Shown: one piece after another, positions 33,678 to 42,978 of the stretch
Numbering within the stretch: position 1 is the first letter of the stretch
How the letters are laid out: the number at the start of each line of letters is the position of its first letter
NCBI GenBank assembly: GCA_022486705.1
Contig: JAKVKC010000007.1
Span: 1-64,000, forward strand
Direction of reading: 5' to 3'
From: Solobacterium sp.
GTDB lineage: Bacteria; Bacillota_I; Bacilli_A; Erysipelotrichales; Erysipelotrichaceae
DNA: 64,000 bases
Made by a program: the position numbers and the translations under genes
The notes under the pieces: generated by a model
The model's database searches: none
The model's input: only the letters and a program-made list of their open reading frames with translations
Told to the model about the DNA's origin: nothing

Positions 33678-34556
33678 TCAATGCTTGCTGCTGACGGCAT
33701 GCAGCAGATCCAGCAACAATCGATCAGCAATTGCCTTTGTTTTTCCGTTCTGATCATACTCAGGATTGAATTCGACCAGATCATAAGAAGAGATCTGAGC
33801 AATATGCTGCATGAAATAGGTGTTGGTCTGCTGTGCTTCTTCCAGTGTCAGGCCAGCGGCGACCGGTGTAGATACACCAGGTGCCAAAGCACTGTCGATG
33901 GCATCAATGTCATAGCTGACATGGATCTGGCCATGGTCATTGCCGGCAATCTGAAAGGCTTCCTGCATGATCTGCTGCATGCCAAGCCGATGGATATCCG
34001 GCATGGTAAATACCGTGATCCCTGCATCCTTGACATTGACGGCTTCCTGTTCATCAATACTGCGGGCACCGATGACAACCGTTCTCTTCGGGTCATAGCA
34101 TGTACCATGGAAAAAAGTACGGAAGTCGGCGCAGTCATATCCTGTAATGCAGGCTAAAGGGAAGCCATGGACATTTCCGGTGATCGTAGACGCAGGGGTA
34201 TTGTAGTCAGTATGGGCATCGATCCAAATGATCCCGAGGTCATTGTTCTCTTCCTTGGCGGCTAAAGCACTGCCAATGGCGGCAGCGTGGTCTCCGCCAA
34301 CTGTTATAGGGAATCTGTTTTCTTGGATCCCCCTTCTGACTTCATGATAGAGCTGTTCGTTGAAATGATTGATCTCTGCTTCGTTTTTGCGGTGGTCCTG
34401 CGGATCAGTGCTCTTTATGACAGATGGTGATGGATATACCATGCGGCATTCTGCGCCGGCTTTCTCGGCAGTCTCTGCCAAGGCATCCGCACCCCAGCGA
34501 GCGCCATCAATATGGCAGCCAAGATCTATGCACGCTCCAAAAACAATTGCTTTCAT
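33678..34556 (-). CDS. rocF: arginase
   Basis: A 292-residue ureohydrolase, splitting arginine to ornithine and urea with two Mn ions. Metal motifs are all visible: GGDHAAAIG, WIDAHTDYNTP and SYDIDAIDSALAPG. GNVHGFPLA and VEFNPEYDQNGKT are further arginase-type blocks, favouring arginase over agmatinase. The start at 34556 (MKAIVFG) has GGGAGGG upstream; 10 earlier codons are open. It is monocistronic, with a weak TGGGA/TCCCA hairpin downstream, and divergent from queT. Confidence 0.9.
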   Translation of the reverse strand: MKAIVFGACIDLGCHIDGARWGADALAETAEKAGAECRMVYPSPSVIKSTDPQDHRKNEAEINHFNEQLYHEVRRGIQENRFPITVGGDHAAAIGSALAAKEENNDLGIIWIDAHTDYNTPASTITGNVHGFPLACITGYDCADFRTFFHGTCYDPKRTVVIGARSIDEQEAVNVKDAGITVFTMPDIHRLGMQQIMQEAFQIAGNDHGQIHVSYDIDAIDSALAPGVSTPVAAGLTLEEAQQTNTYFMQHIAQISSYDLVEFNPEYDQNGKTKAIADRLLLDLLHAVSSKH

Positions 34557-34683
34557 TCTTTCCCTCCCGATGGCAATGAAATACAAGTGTCAATTCGCTT
34601 CTTTTTCTCATCATAGCAGAAAGAAAATGCGGCAGAACAAAGAGCAGCCGTCAAATAGTCATATACATGAGATTGTATAGGTA

Positions 34684-34689
34684 TATAAT
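34684..34689 (+). promoter_or_regulatory. -10 element of the queT leader
   Basis: Perfect TATAAT, 24 bases before the riboswitch stem. No good -35 is found; TATACA-N6-TGTATA (34662-34679) sits where one would be and might bind a regulator. Confidence 0.5.
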
Positions 34690-34713
34690 GATTCCTGCAG
34701 ATCAGTGCTCTGC

Positions 34714-34752
34714 CGAGAGTAGCAGCTACCTCTCGTTAACTAAAATAAGGAG
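34714..34752 (+). promoter_or_regulatory. preQ1-I riboswitch
   Basis: P1 is CGAGAG (34714-34719) with CTCTCG (34730-34735). The 10-base loop TAGCAGCTAC contains the AGCTAC core, and the A-rich tail TTAACTAAAATAAGG holds the CTAA that pairs with the loop TAG to form the pseudoknot. The tail runs straight into the queT Shine-Dalgarno (AAGGAG), so preQ1 binding should block translation. The downstream gene is a queuosine-precursor transporter, which supports the call. Confidence 0.88.
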
Positions 34753-34762
34753 ATGATTTTAA

Positions 34763-35269
34763 ATGAGCACAAGAACATTTTCACGCGTTGCAATGATTGC
34801 GGCGATCTACACCGTATTAACACTATGTCTGGCACCAATTTCATTTGGCAACTTTCAGATCCGGATCTCGGAAGCATTGACGATGCTGCCGCTGATCTAT
34901 CAGCCAAGTATTATCGGAGTTGCCTTAGGATGCTTCCTGAGCAATCTGATTGGTGCGATGATGGGACTGAATCCAACCGGGCTGATCGATGCTGTGGTAG
35001 GTACAATGGCTACCTTAGGGGCAGCTTACTGTACATGGAAACTGAAGGACCTTCTGGTCCAGAAAGTGCCATTGGCAGCGATGTCGATGCCGGTCATATG
35101 GAACTTTGTATTTGTCGGTGCAGAATTGGGATATCTGATGATGCCGGACAATGTATTGCTTGGAACAGTCATTTTCGGAGGAGAAGTAGCAGTAGGAGAG
35201 ATCGTAGCTGTCATCCTGGGCTTCTTCCTGAACAGAGTATTTGTAAAGACAAAGATATTCGAGAAGTGA
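34763..35269 (+). CDS. queT: QueT queuosine-precursor transporter (ECF S component)
   Basis: A 168-residue membrane protein of the QueT family, the substrate-binding S component of an energy-coupling-factor importer for queuosine precursors. Five to six hydrophobic segments are seen. IAAIYTVLTLCLAPISFG at the N terminus, then QIRISEALTMLPL and GLIDAVVGTMATLGAA, are the family patterns. No ECF ATPase or T component is nearby, so it must share one encoded elsewhere. A preQ1-I riboswitch covers its ribosome site, and a terminator follows at once. Confidence 0.94.
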   Translation: MSTRTFSRVAMIAAIYTVLTLCLAPISFGNFQIRISEALTMLPLIYQPSIIGVALGCFLSNLIGAMMGLNPTGLIDAVVGTMATLGAAYCTWKLKDLLVQKVPLAAMSMPVIWNFVFVGAELGYLMMPDNVLLGTVIFGGEVAVGEIVAVILGFFLNRVFVKTKIFEK

Positions 35270-35270
35270 G

Positions 35271-35294
35271 AACAGGAGAGATCCTGTTTTTTTT
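35271..35294 (+). terminator. terminator of queT
   Basis: AACAGGA-GAGA-TCCTGTT followed by a T run. It starts 2 bases after the stop codon. Confidence 0.92.
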
Positions 35295-35297
35295 GTA

Positions 35298-35336
35298 TTG
35301 ACGGTTGAATTAATTGTATTATAGTGAATAATACAA
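35298..35336 (+). promoter_or_regulatory. promoter and operator of the GntR/ABC operon
   Basis: -35 TTGACG (35298-35303), 16 bases, -10 TATAGT (35320-35325). Overlapping the -10 is a perfect inverted repeat, TTGTATTA (35314-35321), 7 bases, TAATACAA (35329-35336). The gene that follows is a YtrA-type GntR repressor, so this is most likely its own operator. Confidence 0.8.
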
Positions 35337-35350
35337 AAGGAGAAGACAGA

Positions 35351-35722
35351 ATGATCCTGAAATTTGATTTTGCCAGCAAAGTGCCGCTGTATCTGCAGCT
35401 GCGCAATCAGATCGTTATCGGCATTGCCGAAGGAAAACTGAGCCCAGGAGAGAAACTGCCTACAGTCAGAGCTTTGGCAGATGAATCCGGCATCAATTCA
35501 ATGACGGTCTCAAAGGCATATCAGCTTTTAAAACAGGAGAATTATATTGTGACAGATCGGCGGGGCGGCACAGCAGTTGCCAGCCAAACACCAGAAAAGG
35601 TAGATGCACGGACAGTGCATGCACTGCGTCTGCATATTTCCGAACTGCGTATCTCCGGCATGAGCAAAGAAGATGTGTTGGACCTCTGCGCAAAGCTTTA
35701 TGAAGAAGGTGATCAGAAATGA
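35351..35722 (+). CDS. GntR family regulator, YtrA-like
   Basis: A 123-residue repressor. Start at 35351 (MILKFDF) after AAGGAG; 9 earlier codons are open and include the operator. The winged helix (about 10-75) shows PLYLQLRNQI, GKLSPGEKLPTVRALA and MTVSKAYQLLKQENYI, the GntR DNA-binding pattern. The short C-terminal helix pair (LRISGMSKEDVL) identifies the YtrA subfamily, which lacks a metabolite domain. It heads an operon with a membrane protein and an ABC exporter, and overlaps the next gene by 4 bases. Confidence 0.92.
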   Translation: MILKFDFASKVPLYLQLRNQIVIGIAEGKLSPGEKLPTVRALADESGINSMTVSKAYQLLKQENYIVTDRRGGTAVASQTPEKVDARTVHALRLHISELRISGMSKEDVLDLCAKLYEEGDQK

Positions 35723-37059
35723 CAATGAAGATAATTCTTTGGCTGAGTACAGGCTGGATCCCGATCATTACCGGGATCATGCTGATCAATGAAACAAAGT
35801 TCAAGAAAAATATAACAGTCGGCGTCACTCTTCCATATGAAGCAAGAGAGGATGCAGATGTTCTGCAGATCCTGAAACGATATCGCAGAGGCGTGGAAGC
35901 TGTATGCGGATTTCTGCTGGTTCTTTCTTTGATCTGCTTCTGTTTCAGTTCAGAGACGGTACTGATGACAATCTGGATGATCTGGATCGATCTGGCAATT
36001 ATTCTGCCATATGTTCCATATGCGATCACCAATATACAGCTGAAGGAAGTGAAAGAGAAGAAAGGCTGGAAAAGATCTGAAGAACAGAGGACAGCTGCGG
36101 TAAATCTGTCGGCGATGCCTTCATATTCCTGGATCTCACCTTGGGTCTTTGCGCCAGCTGATCTGATCTGTCTGGCATTGATTCTCTTTGATCCAAGCAT
36201 GTTCTTGATGTATCTGATATTTGCCGGATGCTGTGCCTTCTGCTGGTTCAGCTACCGCTATCTGTACCGCAATAAAGCAGAACTGGTCGATGAAAACACA
36301 GACCTGACCATTGCCTTGAGCAATATTCGCCGATACAACTGGGGCAAGACATGGATCCTATGCAGCTATGCAATGTCCATCTATGCGATCGTCATGTGCT
36401 TCTTTGTTTCCTATCCGATCATCAGTATGATCATGATCGTTGCTGTTACCGCGATCCTCTGTATCTGTACCTACCGGATTGAATTCAAGACGCGCCATCT
36501 GCAGGAAAAACTGACGAAAGATTCTGGTCGGCAATGGTATGCCGATGAAGATGATCATTGGATCTTTGGTATCTTCTATAACAATCCGGATGATTCTCGC
36601 CTGCTGATCAATCAGCGGATCGGTATCAATTCAACGGTCAATCTAGCAAGACCGCTAGGCAGGCTGATGTATATTCTGCTGGCATTGGTCATTGCGGCAC
36701 TTCCTTTCACAGGTGTCTGGATGGATTCCATCGGAACCCAGGATATTTCTATGCAGATCACGGAGAATCAGCTGACTGTGAAGTCAGGCTTTACATCCTA
36801 TCGTATTGAAACAGATGAGATCCGATCTATTGAATTGATGGATGCCCTTCCGACGAATCTGCATCGTAAGATGGGAACCGGCATGGATTGCTATCTGGAA
36901 GGGAAATTCACTGCTGATGAGATTGGGGATGTTACGGTGCTGTTAGACCCGGAGGTCTCTCCGTATCTGCTGATCCAGATGGAGGATGATCAGTATTATC
37001 TCTTTGGCACCAGAGATGGGGAAGAAGCAGAAGCAGCATATGATATACTGAGAAAATAA
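35719..37059 (+). CDS. multi-pass membrane protein with DUF5808-like segment
   Basis: A 446-residue membrane protein. Hydrophobic segments lie at about residues 4-22, 57-95, 150-180, 213-250 and 310-335. The segment DHWIFGIFYNNPDDSRLL followed by QRIGINSTVNLARPLG (about residues 275-310) is the DUF5808 pattern. The last 100 residues look like a beta-rich, PH-like domain outside the helices (RIETDEIRSIELMD). It is co-transcribed between a YtrA-type regulator and an ABC transporter, so it may assist or sense for that transporter. No enzymatic motif. Confidence 0.78.
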   Translation: MTMKIILWLSTGWIPIITGIMLINETKFKKNITVGVTLPYEAREDADVLQILKRYRRGVEAVCGFLLVLSLICFCFSSETVLMTIWMIWIDLAIILPYVPYAITNIQLKEVKEKKGWKRSEEQRTAAVNLSAMPSYSWISPWVFAPADLICLALILFDPSMFLMYLIFAGCCAFCWFSYRYLYRNKAELVDENTDLTIALSNIRRYNWGKTWILCSYAMSIYAIVMCFFVSYPIISMIMIVAVTAILCICTYRIEFKTRHLQEKLTKDSGRQWYADEDDHWIFGIFYNNPDDSRLLINQRIGINSTVNLARPLGRLMYILLALVIAALPFTGVWMDSIGTQDISMQITENQLTVKSGFTSYRIETDEIRSIELMDALPTNLHRKMGTGMDCYLEGKFTADEIGDVTVLLDPEVSPYLLIQMEDDQYYLFGTRDGEEAEAAYDILRK

Positions 37060-37118
37060 CTGTGGACAGAGCAATCTGGGACCATACGAAATACTTTCCA
37101 ATTAGAGAGGGATAAAAT

Positions 37119-37829
37119 ATGTTAGAAATCAATAATCTCCACAAATCTTTCGACAAGAAAGAAATTCTTCATGGCGTATCATTGAATGTAAAGGATGGCG
37201 AGATCTTTGGCTTTATCGGACAGAACGGTGCTGGCAAGACAACGACCATCAAAAGTGCTGTCGGCATTCTGGACTTTGAAGAAGGAACGATCACGATCAA
37301 CGGGATCAATATCAAGGAACATCCTTTAGAAGCCAAGAAAATAACAGCCTATCTGCCGGATAATCCAGATCTGTATGAAAATCTGAGCGGCATCCAGTAT
37401 CTGAACTTTATCGCGGATGTTTTTGAGATCTCTTCGGAACAGAGAGAAGCAAGGATCAGTGAATATGGCAAAGAACTTGGCATCTATGACAATCTGGGCG
37501 ATCAGATCAAATCTCTGTCGCATGGCATGAAGCAGAAGGTCGCCATTGTATCGGCATTCATGCATGATCCAAAGCTGCTTGTTCTGGATGAACCATTTGT
37601 TGGCTTGGATCCAATTGCTTCGCATACGATGAAAGAAAAACTGAGACAGCTGTGCGATAAGGGCGGATCGGTCTTCTTCTCTTCACATGTATTGGAAGTG
37701 GTTGAAAATCTATGTGACGAAATTGCCATCCTGAAATCAGGTTCCGTTATCTTAGATGGCAAGACAGCAGATCTTTTGGCACAGTCCGGCACATCATTGG
37801 AAGAGCTCTTCCTGGAGCGTGCAGAATGA
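37119..37829 (+). CDS. ABC transporter ATP-binding protein
   Basis: A 236-residue cytoplasmic ATPase. Walker A is GQNGAGKTT (about residues 37-45), the signature is the variant LSHGMKQK (about 131-138), and Walker B LLVLDEPFVGLD (about 151-162) is followed by the switch His in FFSSHVLEVVE. The LSHGM signature is common in CcmA/YhaQ-type exporters. It overlaps the permease gene by 4 bases (ATGA), so the two are made together and repressed by the GntR regulator upstream. Confidence 0.93.
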   Translation: MLEINNLHKSFDKKEILHGVSLNVKDGEIFGFIGQNGAGKTTTIKSAVGILDFEEGTITINGINIKEHPLEAKKITAYLPDNPDLYENLSGIQYLNFIADVFEISSEQREARISEYGKELGIYDNLGDQIKSLSHGMKQKVAIVSAFMHDPKLLVLDEPFVGLDPIASHTMKEKLRQLCDKGGSVFFSSHVLEVVENLCDEIAILKSGSVILDGKTADLLAQSGTSLEELFLERAE

Positions 37830-39403
37830 ATCACTATTGGCTGATCACAAAAGTCCAGCTGATGAATATCTTCAAACAGTCCAATCGGAAGAATAATCTG
37901 CTGCACTTAGGAAGCTATACGATCGGTGTTCTTGTAATGGCTGCACTTGGTATCTATTACTCCACGATGCTGTTCTCTTCCATGGAACCGGAAGCGTACA
38001 GTACGGTACCGATGCTCATGGCATATGTGGCAACGGTGCTGATCTTTGTTATGGGTACTTCTTCTTCCCGCGGAATGCTGTTCGGCTTCAAAGATCTGGA
38101 TCTGCTGAAAGCAATGCCGTTCACAGATAAAGAGATCGTATTCTCCAAGCTGGCCGTCTTTACTTTGACCGAATTTGCCTATGCAGGTGCTTTCTTTATA
38201 CCAGTCATCATTATTTTCGGCATCAAAGCAGGCATGGGCATTCTGTTTTATCTGCTGGCACTTCTTGGCTTTATTTTCCTTCCTTTCATTCCGATCGCCC
38301 TGTCTTCTTTGATCGGCATGGGAATGGAACGGCTCAGTGCAGGAAAAAAACATTCTGATCTGATCCGGAATATCACAGCAGTTCTTTTCTTCCTGGCCAT
38401 CTATGCCGGATCCATGTACATGAGCTTTCAAAGTGATGGACTGACAGATCTCGGAAATATCAATTCATTTTTAGGCAGTATACTGCTTCCGGCCAAGTGG
38501 TATATGGAGGGCGCGCTTGAAGAAAATGTTCTGCCCGTGCTTGGCTTTGCGGCATTGTCAGCTGCGGTCTATGCGCTGTTTGTATATTTCTATGCAAAAT
38601 CTGTTATGAAGATCAATGCTTTATCTGGGCAAGGCTATCATGTTAAGGGCTTTAAGGTAAAGAGAGTCAAACGGAACAATGTCTTTGGGGCATTGGTCAA
38701 TAAAGAAAAGGATCGGTTCTTCAAGAATTTCCTCTATGTCTTCAATACTGCTTTTGGAATGTTCCTATTGGTTGGCGGATCCATCTATCTGATGTTTGCT
38801 CATAATGCGACAGTTGCCATGCTGAGCGAGATCATCGGCGATGATGCATCTATTAACGTGATGATGTCGCAGCTGTTCATTCTGGCCATTGTCATGCTTG
38901 GTGAGATGACATGCACAACAAGCTCTTCGATTTCTTTGGAAGGAAAAAGTCTCTGGATCATGAAGACACTGCCGGTAACGACATCACAGGTCTTCTGGTC
39001 AAAGATGATGATCAATATTCTGCTGATCGTGATCCCAAGTTCGATCTCTCTGATCCTGCTGGGCATCGTCTTTGGTTTCCAATGGCTCTATTATATCTGC
39101 GGTCTTGCGTTTATTGCGGCAGCGGCATTTGGCATCAGTATGTTCGGTCTGCTGATGAATCTTGCCTTCCCGAAATTAACATATGAGAATGAACAGGAAG
39201 TGATCAAGCAGTCAATGCCTGCCTTCCTCGGTGTCATGGTACCGATGTTCGTTGGCATATTGATGCTGATGGGATTCTTCCTGCTTGGGCCGGATATGGA
39301 TGGTCTGTTCTATATCTATTTGGCTGGCTTTGCGGTCTTGGATATTGTGATGTATGCGATCCTGATGAGCGCAGGAAAAAAGAAATACAATTCTCTGAGC
39401 TGA
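37826..39403 (+). CDS. ABC transporter permease (ABC-2 exporter type)
   Basis: A 525-residue permease with about twelve predicted membrane segments in two halves (first half about residues 28-260, second about 305-520). Between them, VKGFKVKRVKRNNVFGALVNKEKDRF forms a basic cytoplasmic loop. DLLKAMPFTDKEIVFSK and LWIMKTLPVTTSQVFWSK are the repeated family motif seen once in each half of this exporter group, probably contacting the ATPase. Substrate unknown; GntR/YtrA-controlled exporters of this kind often answer to cell-wall stress. Confidence 0.9.
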   Translation: MNHYWLITKVQLMNIFKQSNRKNNLLHLGSYTIGVLVMAALGIYYSTMLFSSMEPEAYSTVPMLMAYVATVLIFVMGTSSSRGMLFGFKDLDLLKAMPFTDKEIVFSKLAVFTLTEFAYAGAFFIPVIIIFGIKAGMGILFYLLALLGFIFLPFIPIALSSLIGMGMERLSAGKKHSDLIRNITAVLFFLAIYAGSMYMSFQSDGLTDLGNINSFLGSILLPAKWYMEGALEENVLPVLGFAALSAAVYALFVYFYAKSVMKINALSGQGYHVKGFKVKRVKRNNVFGALVNKEKDRFFKNFLYVFNTAFGMFLLVGGSIYLMFAHNATVAMLSEIIGDDASINVMMSQLFILAIVMLGEMTCTTSSSISLEGKSLWIMKTLPVTTSQVFWSKMMINILLIVIPSSISLILLGIVFGFQWLYYICGLAFIAAAAFGISMFGLLMNLAFPKLTYENEQEVIKQSMPAFLGVMVPMFVGILMLMGFFLLGPDMDGLFYIYLAGFAVLDIVMYAILMSAGKKKYNSLS

Positions 39404-39408
39404 GGATC

Positions 39409-39455
39409 AGCCTGTATGCGGATGGTGAGAAAACCTTCTGCAGCAGGCTTTTTTT
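39409..39455 (+). terminator. terminator of the GntR/ABC operon
   Basis: AGCCTG (39409-39414) pairs with CAGGCT (39444-39449), with further pairing inside, then a T run to 39455. Confidence 0.88.
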
Positions 39456-39462
39456 GTGGATG

Positions 39463-39478
39463 CAACTGACAGTTGACA
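39463..39478 (+). promoter_or_regulatory. -35 element overlapped by a palindrome before the XRE gene
   Basis: CAACTG-A-CAGTTG (39463-39475) is a perfect palindrome, and its right arm runs into a perfect TTGACA (39473-39478). A convincing -10 is lacking (GGTAGT at 17 bases). It is suited to autoregulation by the XRE protein encoded next. Confidence 0.45.
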
Positions 39479-39548
39479 CATTTCCAAGTAGAATTGGTAG
39501 TGTGCAATCAAGAAAATAAGTACGCTCTATGTGCTGGAGGAAACAAAT

Positions 39549-40535
39549 ATGATATTCGCAGAAAAGATTACGTTATTAAGAAAGAAGAATGGATGGTCGC
39601 AGGAAGAATTGGCGAATCAGATCCATGTATCAAGGCAGTCTGTATCGAAATGGGAGAGCGCGCAGGCAGTTCCTGATCTGGAGAAGATCCTGCTGCTGAG
39701 CCAGATCTATGGGGTCAGTACAGATTATCTGCTGAAGGACAGTATCAATGAAGAAGAACCAATACCGGCACAGGAAGATGCAACATCGAACCGTACGATA
39801 TCAATGGAAGAGGCCAATGACTATCTGGCTGTCAAAGCGAAAGCAGCGCACAGTATTGCACTTGGTGTCATGCTCTGCATTATTTCACCCATCTGTCTGA
39901 TCCTGCTGTCTGCTCTGCAGGAAGCACAGGTACTGAAGATCAGTGAAAATATGGCAGCCGGGATCGGATTGTGCGTATTGATCCTATTGGTGGCATGTGC
40001 GGTGGCGGTCTTTATCCTGACAGGTGAAAAGACCAAACAGTATGATTGGCTGGAGAAAGAAGATTTTGAAACAGCCTATGGTGTGGATGGCATGGTGCGG
40101 GAAAGAAAGAAAAGCAGCAGCGACAGTCATACATATGGCATGATCGCGGGCATTATATTATGCATCCTATCCGTACTGCCGATCTTTGCGGCCTTGCTGC
40201 TGGGAGAAAATGAAGTGCTGATGATCTGTGCTGTCTGTATGCTGCTGGCGATTGTCAGTATCGGTGTCATGATCATTATCCGTTCGGATATGTCCTGGGC
40301 AGCGATGAAGTGCCTCCTGCAGGAAGAGGACTATACAGCTGCCGAAAAGAAAAAGAATGCACATTTGGACAAAGTTGCCAGTGCTTATTGGTGTGTGATC
40401 GTAGCAGGCTATCTTGCCTACAGTTTCCTGACCAATGACTGGAAACGAAGCTGGATCATCTTTGCGGTAGGAGGTGTCTTCTATGGGGCAGTTGCCGCCA
40501 TCGATCAGGCATTCTTCCATCATGGTGAAAAATAA
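39549..40535 (+). CDS. XRE family regulator with C-terminal membrane domain
   Basis: A 328-residue protein joining a DNA-binding domain to membrane helices. Start at 39549 after GGAGG. The HTH (about residues 1-58) reads ITLLRKKNGWSQEELA and VSRQSVSKWESAQAVPDL, a classical XRE fold. After a linker come hydrophobic segments at about 105-128, 140-160, 205-232, 235-252 and 290-325. Family members of this build are thought to tie transcription to a membrane or envelope signal. It has its own promoter region and a shared terminator. Confidence 0.87.
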   Translation: MIFAEKITLLRKKNGWSQEELANQIHVSRQSVSKWESAQAVPDLEKILLLSQIYGVSTDYLLKDSINEEEPIPAQEDATSNRTISMEEANDYLAVKAKAAHSIALGVMLCIISPICLILLSALQEAQVLKISENMAAGIGLCVLILLVACAVAVFILTGEKTKQYDWLEKEDFETAYGVDGMVRERKKSSSDSHTYGMIAGIILCILSVLPIFAALLLGENEVLMICAVCMLLAIVSIGVMIIIRSDMSWAAMKCLLQEEDYTAAEKKKNAHLDKVASAYWCVIVAGYLAYSFLTNDWKRSWIIFAVGGVFYGAVAAIDQAFFHHGEK

Positions 40536-40549
40536 TATATACATATATA

Positions 40550-40580
40550 AAAATATCGACAGCTGATCTGCCGATATTTT
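40550..40580. terminator. bidirectional terminator between the XRE and GH1 genes
   Basis: AAAATATCG (40550-40558), 13-base loop, CGATATTTT (40572-40580); A- and T-rich on both sides, serving both convergent genes. Confidence 0.8.
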
Positions 40581-40582
40581 CT

Positions 40583-42151
<1,569 letters not shown>

Positions 42152-42305
42152 TCAGAATGATCCAATATCCATTCTTGTTCACCCACAGAAAGCTGCTTGC
42201 ATTCCTTTTTGAAGTACAGCATATAATCATTTAAGCGATAGATAAATAGATAGAAAACAGATATTTCAGAATGGTGTGCTACACTGAATAGGAAAGAAGA
42301 AGACC

Positions 42306-42863
42306 ATGTCGCAGACAACGAAAAAAGCCTTAGAAGGATCTTTAAAACATCTCTTATTAGAGAAACCTTTGGATAAGATCACGATCAGTGATATAGCCGA
42401 AGACTGCGGGATCAACCGCATGACGTTCTACTATCACTTTAAAGATATCTATGATTTGGTGGAATGGTCATGCTACGAAGATGCGGCACGGGCATTGGCT
42501 GGTCATAAGACCTATGATACTTGGCAGCAGGGATTCCTGGAGATCTTTAAGGCAGTAAAAGAAAATAAACCGTTTATAACAAATGTCTATCAGTGCGTAT
42601 CACGCGGACAGATCGAGAAATACTTAGATAAGGTGACATATGAACTGCTGATCAATGTTGTCAATGAAGCAGCGAAAGAAATGGCGGTTGATGATCAGGA
42701 TAAAGAGTTTATTGCGAACTTTTACAAGCATGCTTTTGTGGGCCTGATGCTGGATTGGATCGGTGAGGATATGAAAGAAGATCCGGAAGAGATCGTTGAT
42801 GCTTTATCAAAGCTCATGCAGGGGAATTTCCATCGTGCTTTGGAAGCATATAAGAGAAAATAA
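42306..42863 (+). CDS. TetR/AcrR family regulator
   Basis: A 185-residue regulator. The N-terminal helix-turn-helix (about residues 5-50) reads LEKPLDKITISDIAEDCGINRMTFYYHFKDI in two motifs, ITISDIAEDC and MTFYYHFKD, which are typical of TetR. The C-terminal part resembles the TetR_C group found in DhaS-like regulators. It lies between a divergent beta-glucosidase gene and the downstream oleate hydratase gene, either of which it could control; the terminator after it suggests independent transcription of the hydratase. Confidence 0.9.
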   Translation: MSQTTKKALEGSLKHLLLEKPLDKITISDIAEDCGINRMTFYYHFKDIYDLVEWSCYEDAARALAGHKTYDTWQQGFLEIFKAVKENKPFITNVYQCVSRGQIEKYLDKVTYELLINVVNEAAKEMAVDDQDKEFIANFYKHAFVGLMLDWIGEDMKEDPEEIVDALSKLMQGNFHRALEAYKRK

Positions 42864-42879
42864 TATAGATACATCAAAG

Positions 42880-42918
42880 AGACCGGTTTGATAAAGAAAG
42901 CATCAGATCGGTCTTTTT
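42880..42918 (+). terminator. terminator of the TetR gene
   Basis: AGACCG (42880-42885) and CGGTCT (42909-42914), with TGAT/ATCA continuing the stem inside, then TTTTT. Confidence 0.85.
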
Positions 42919-42923
42919 GTTTA

Positions 42924-42951
42924 TCGAAATGAAAATTTAAACAGATATGAT
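42924..42951 (+). promoter_or_regulatory. candidate promoter of oleate hydratase
   Basis: TCGAAA (42924-42929), 16 bases, TATGAT (42946-42951), 27 bases before the ATG; directly follows the TetR terminator. Confidence 0.45.
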
Positions 42952-42978
42952 GAAAGTACAAAACAGGAGGATAACAGT

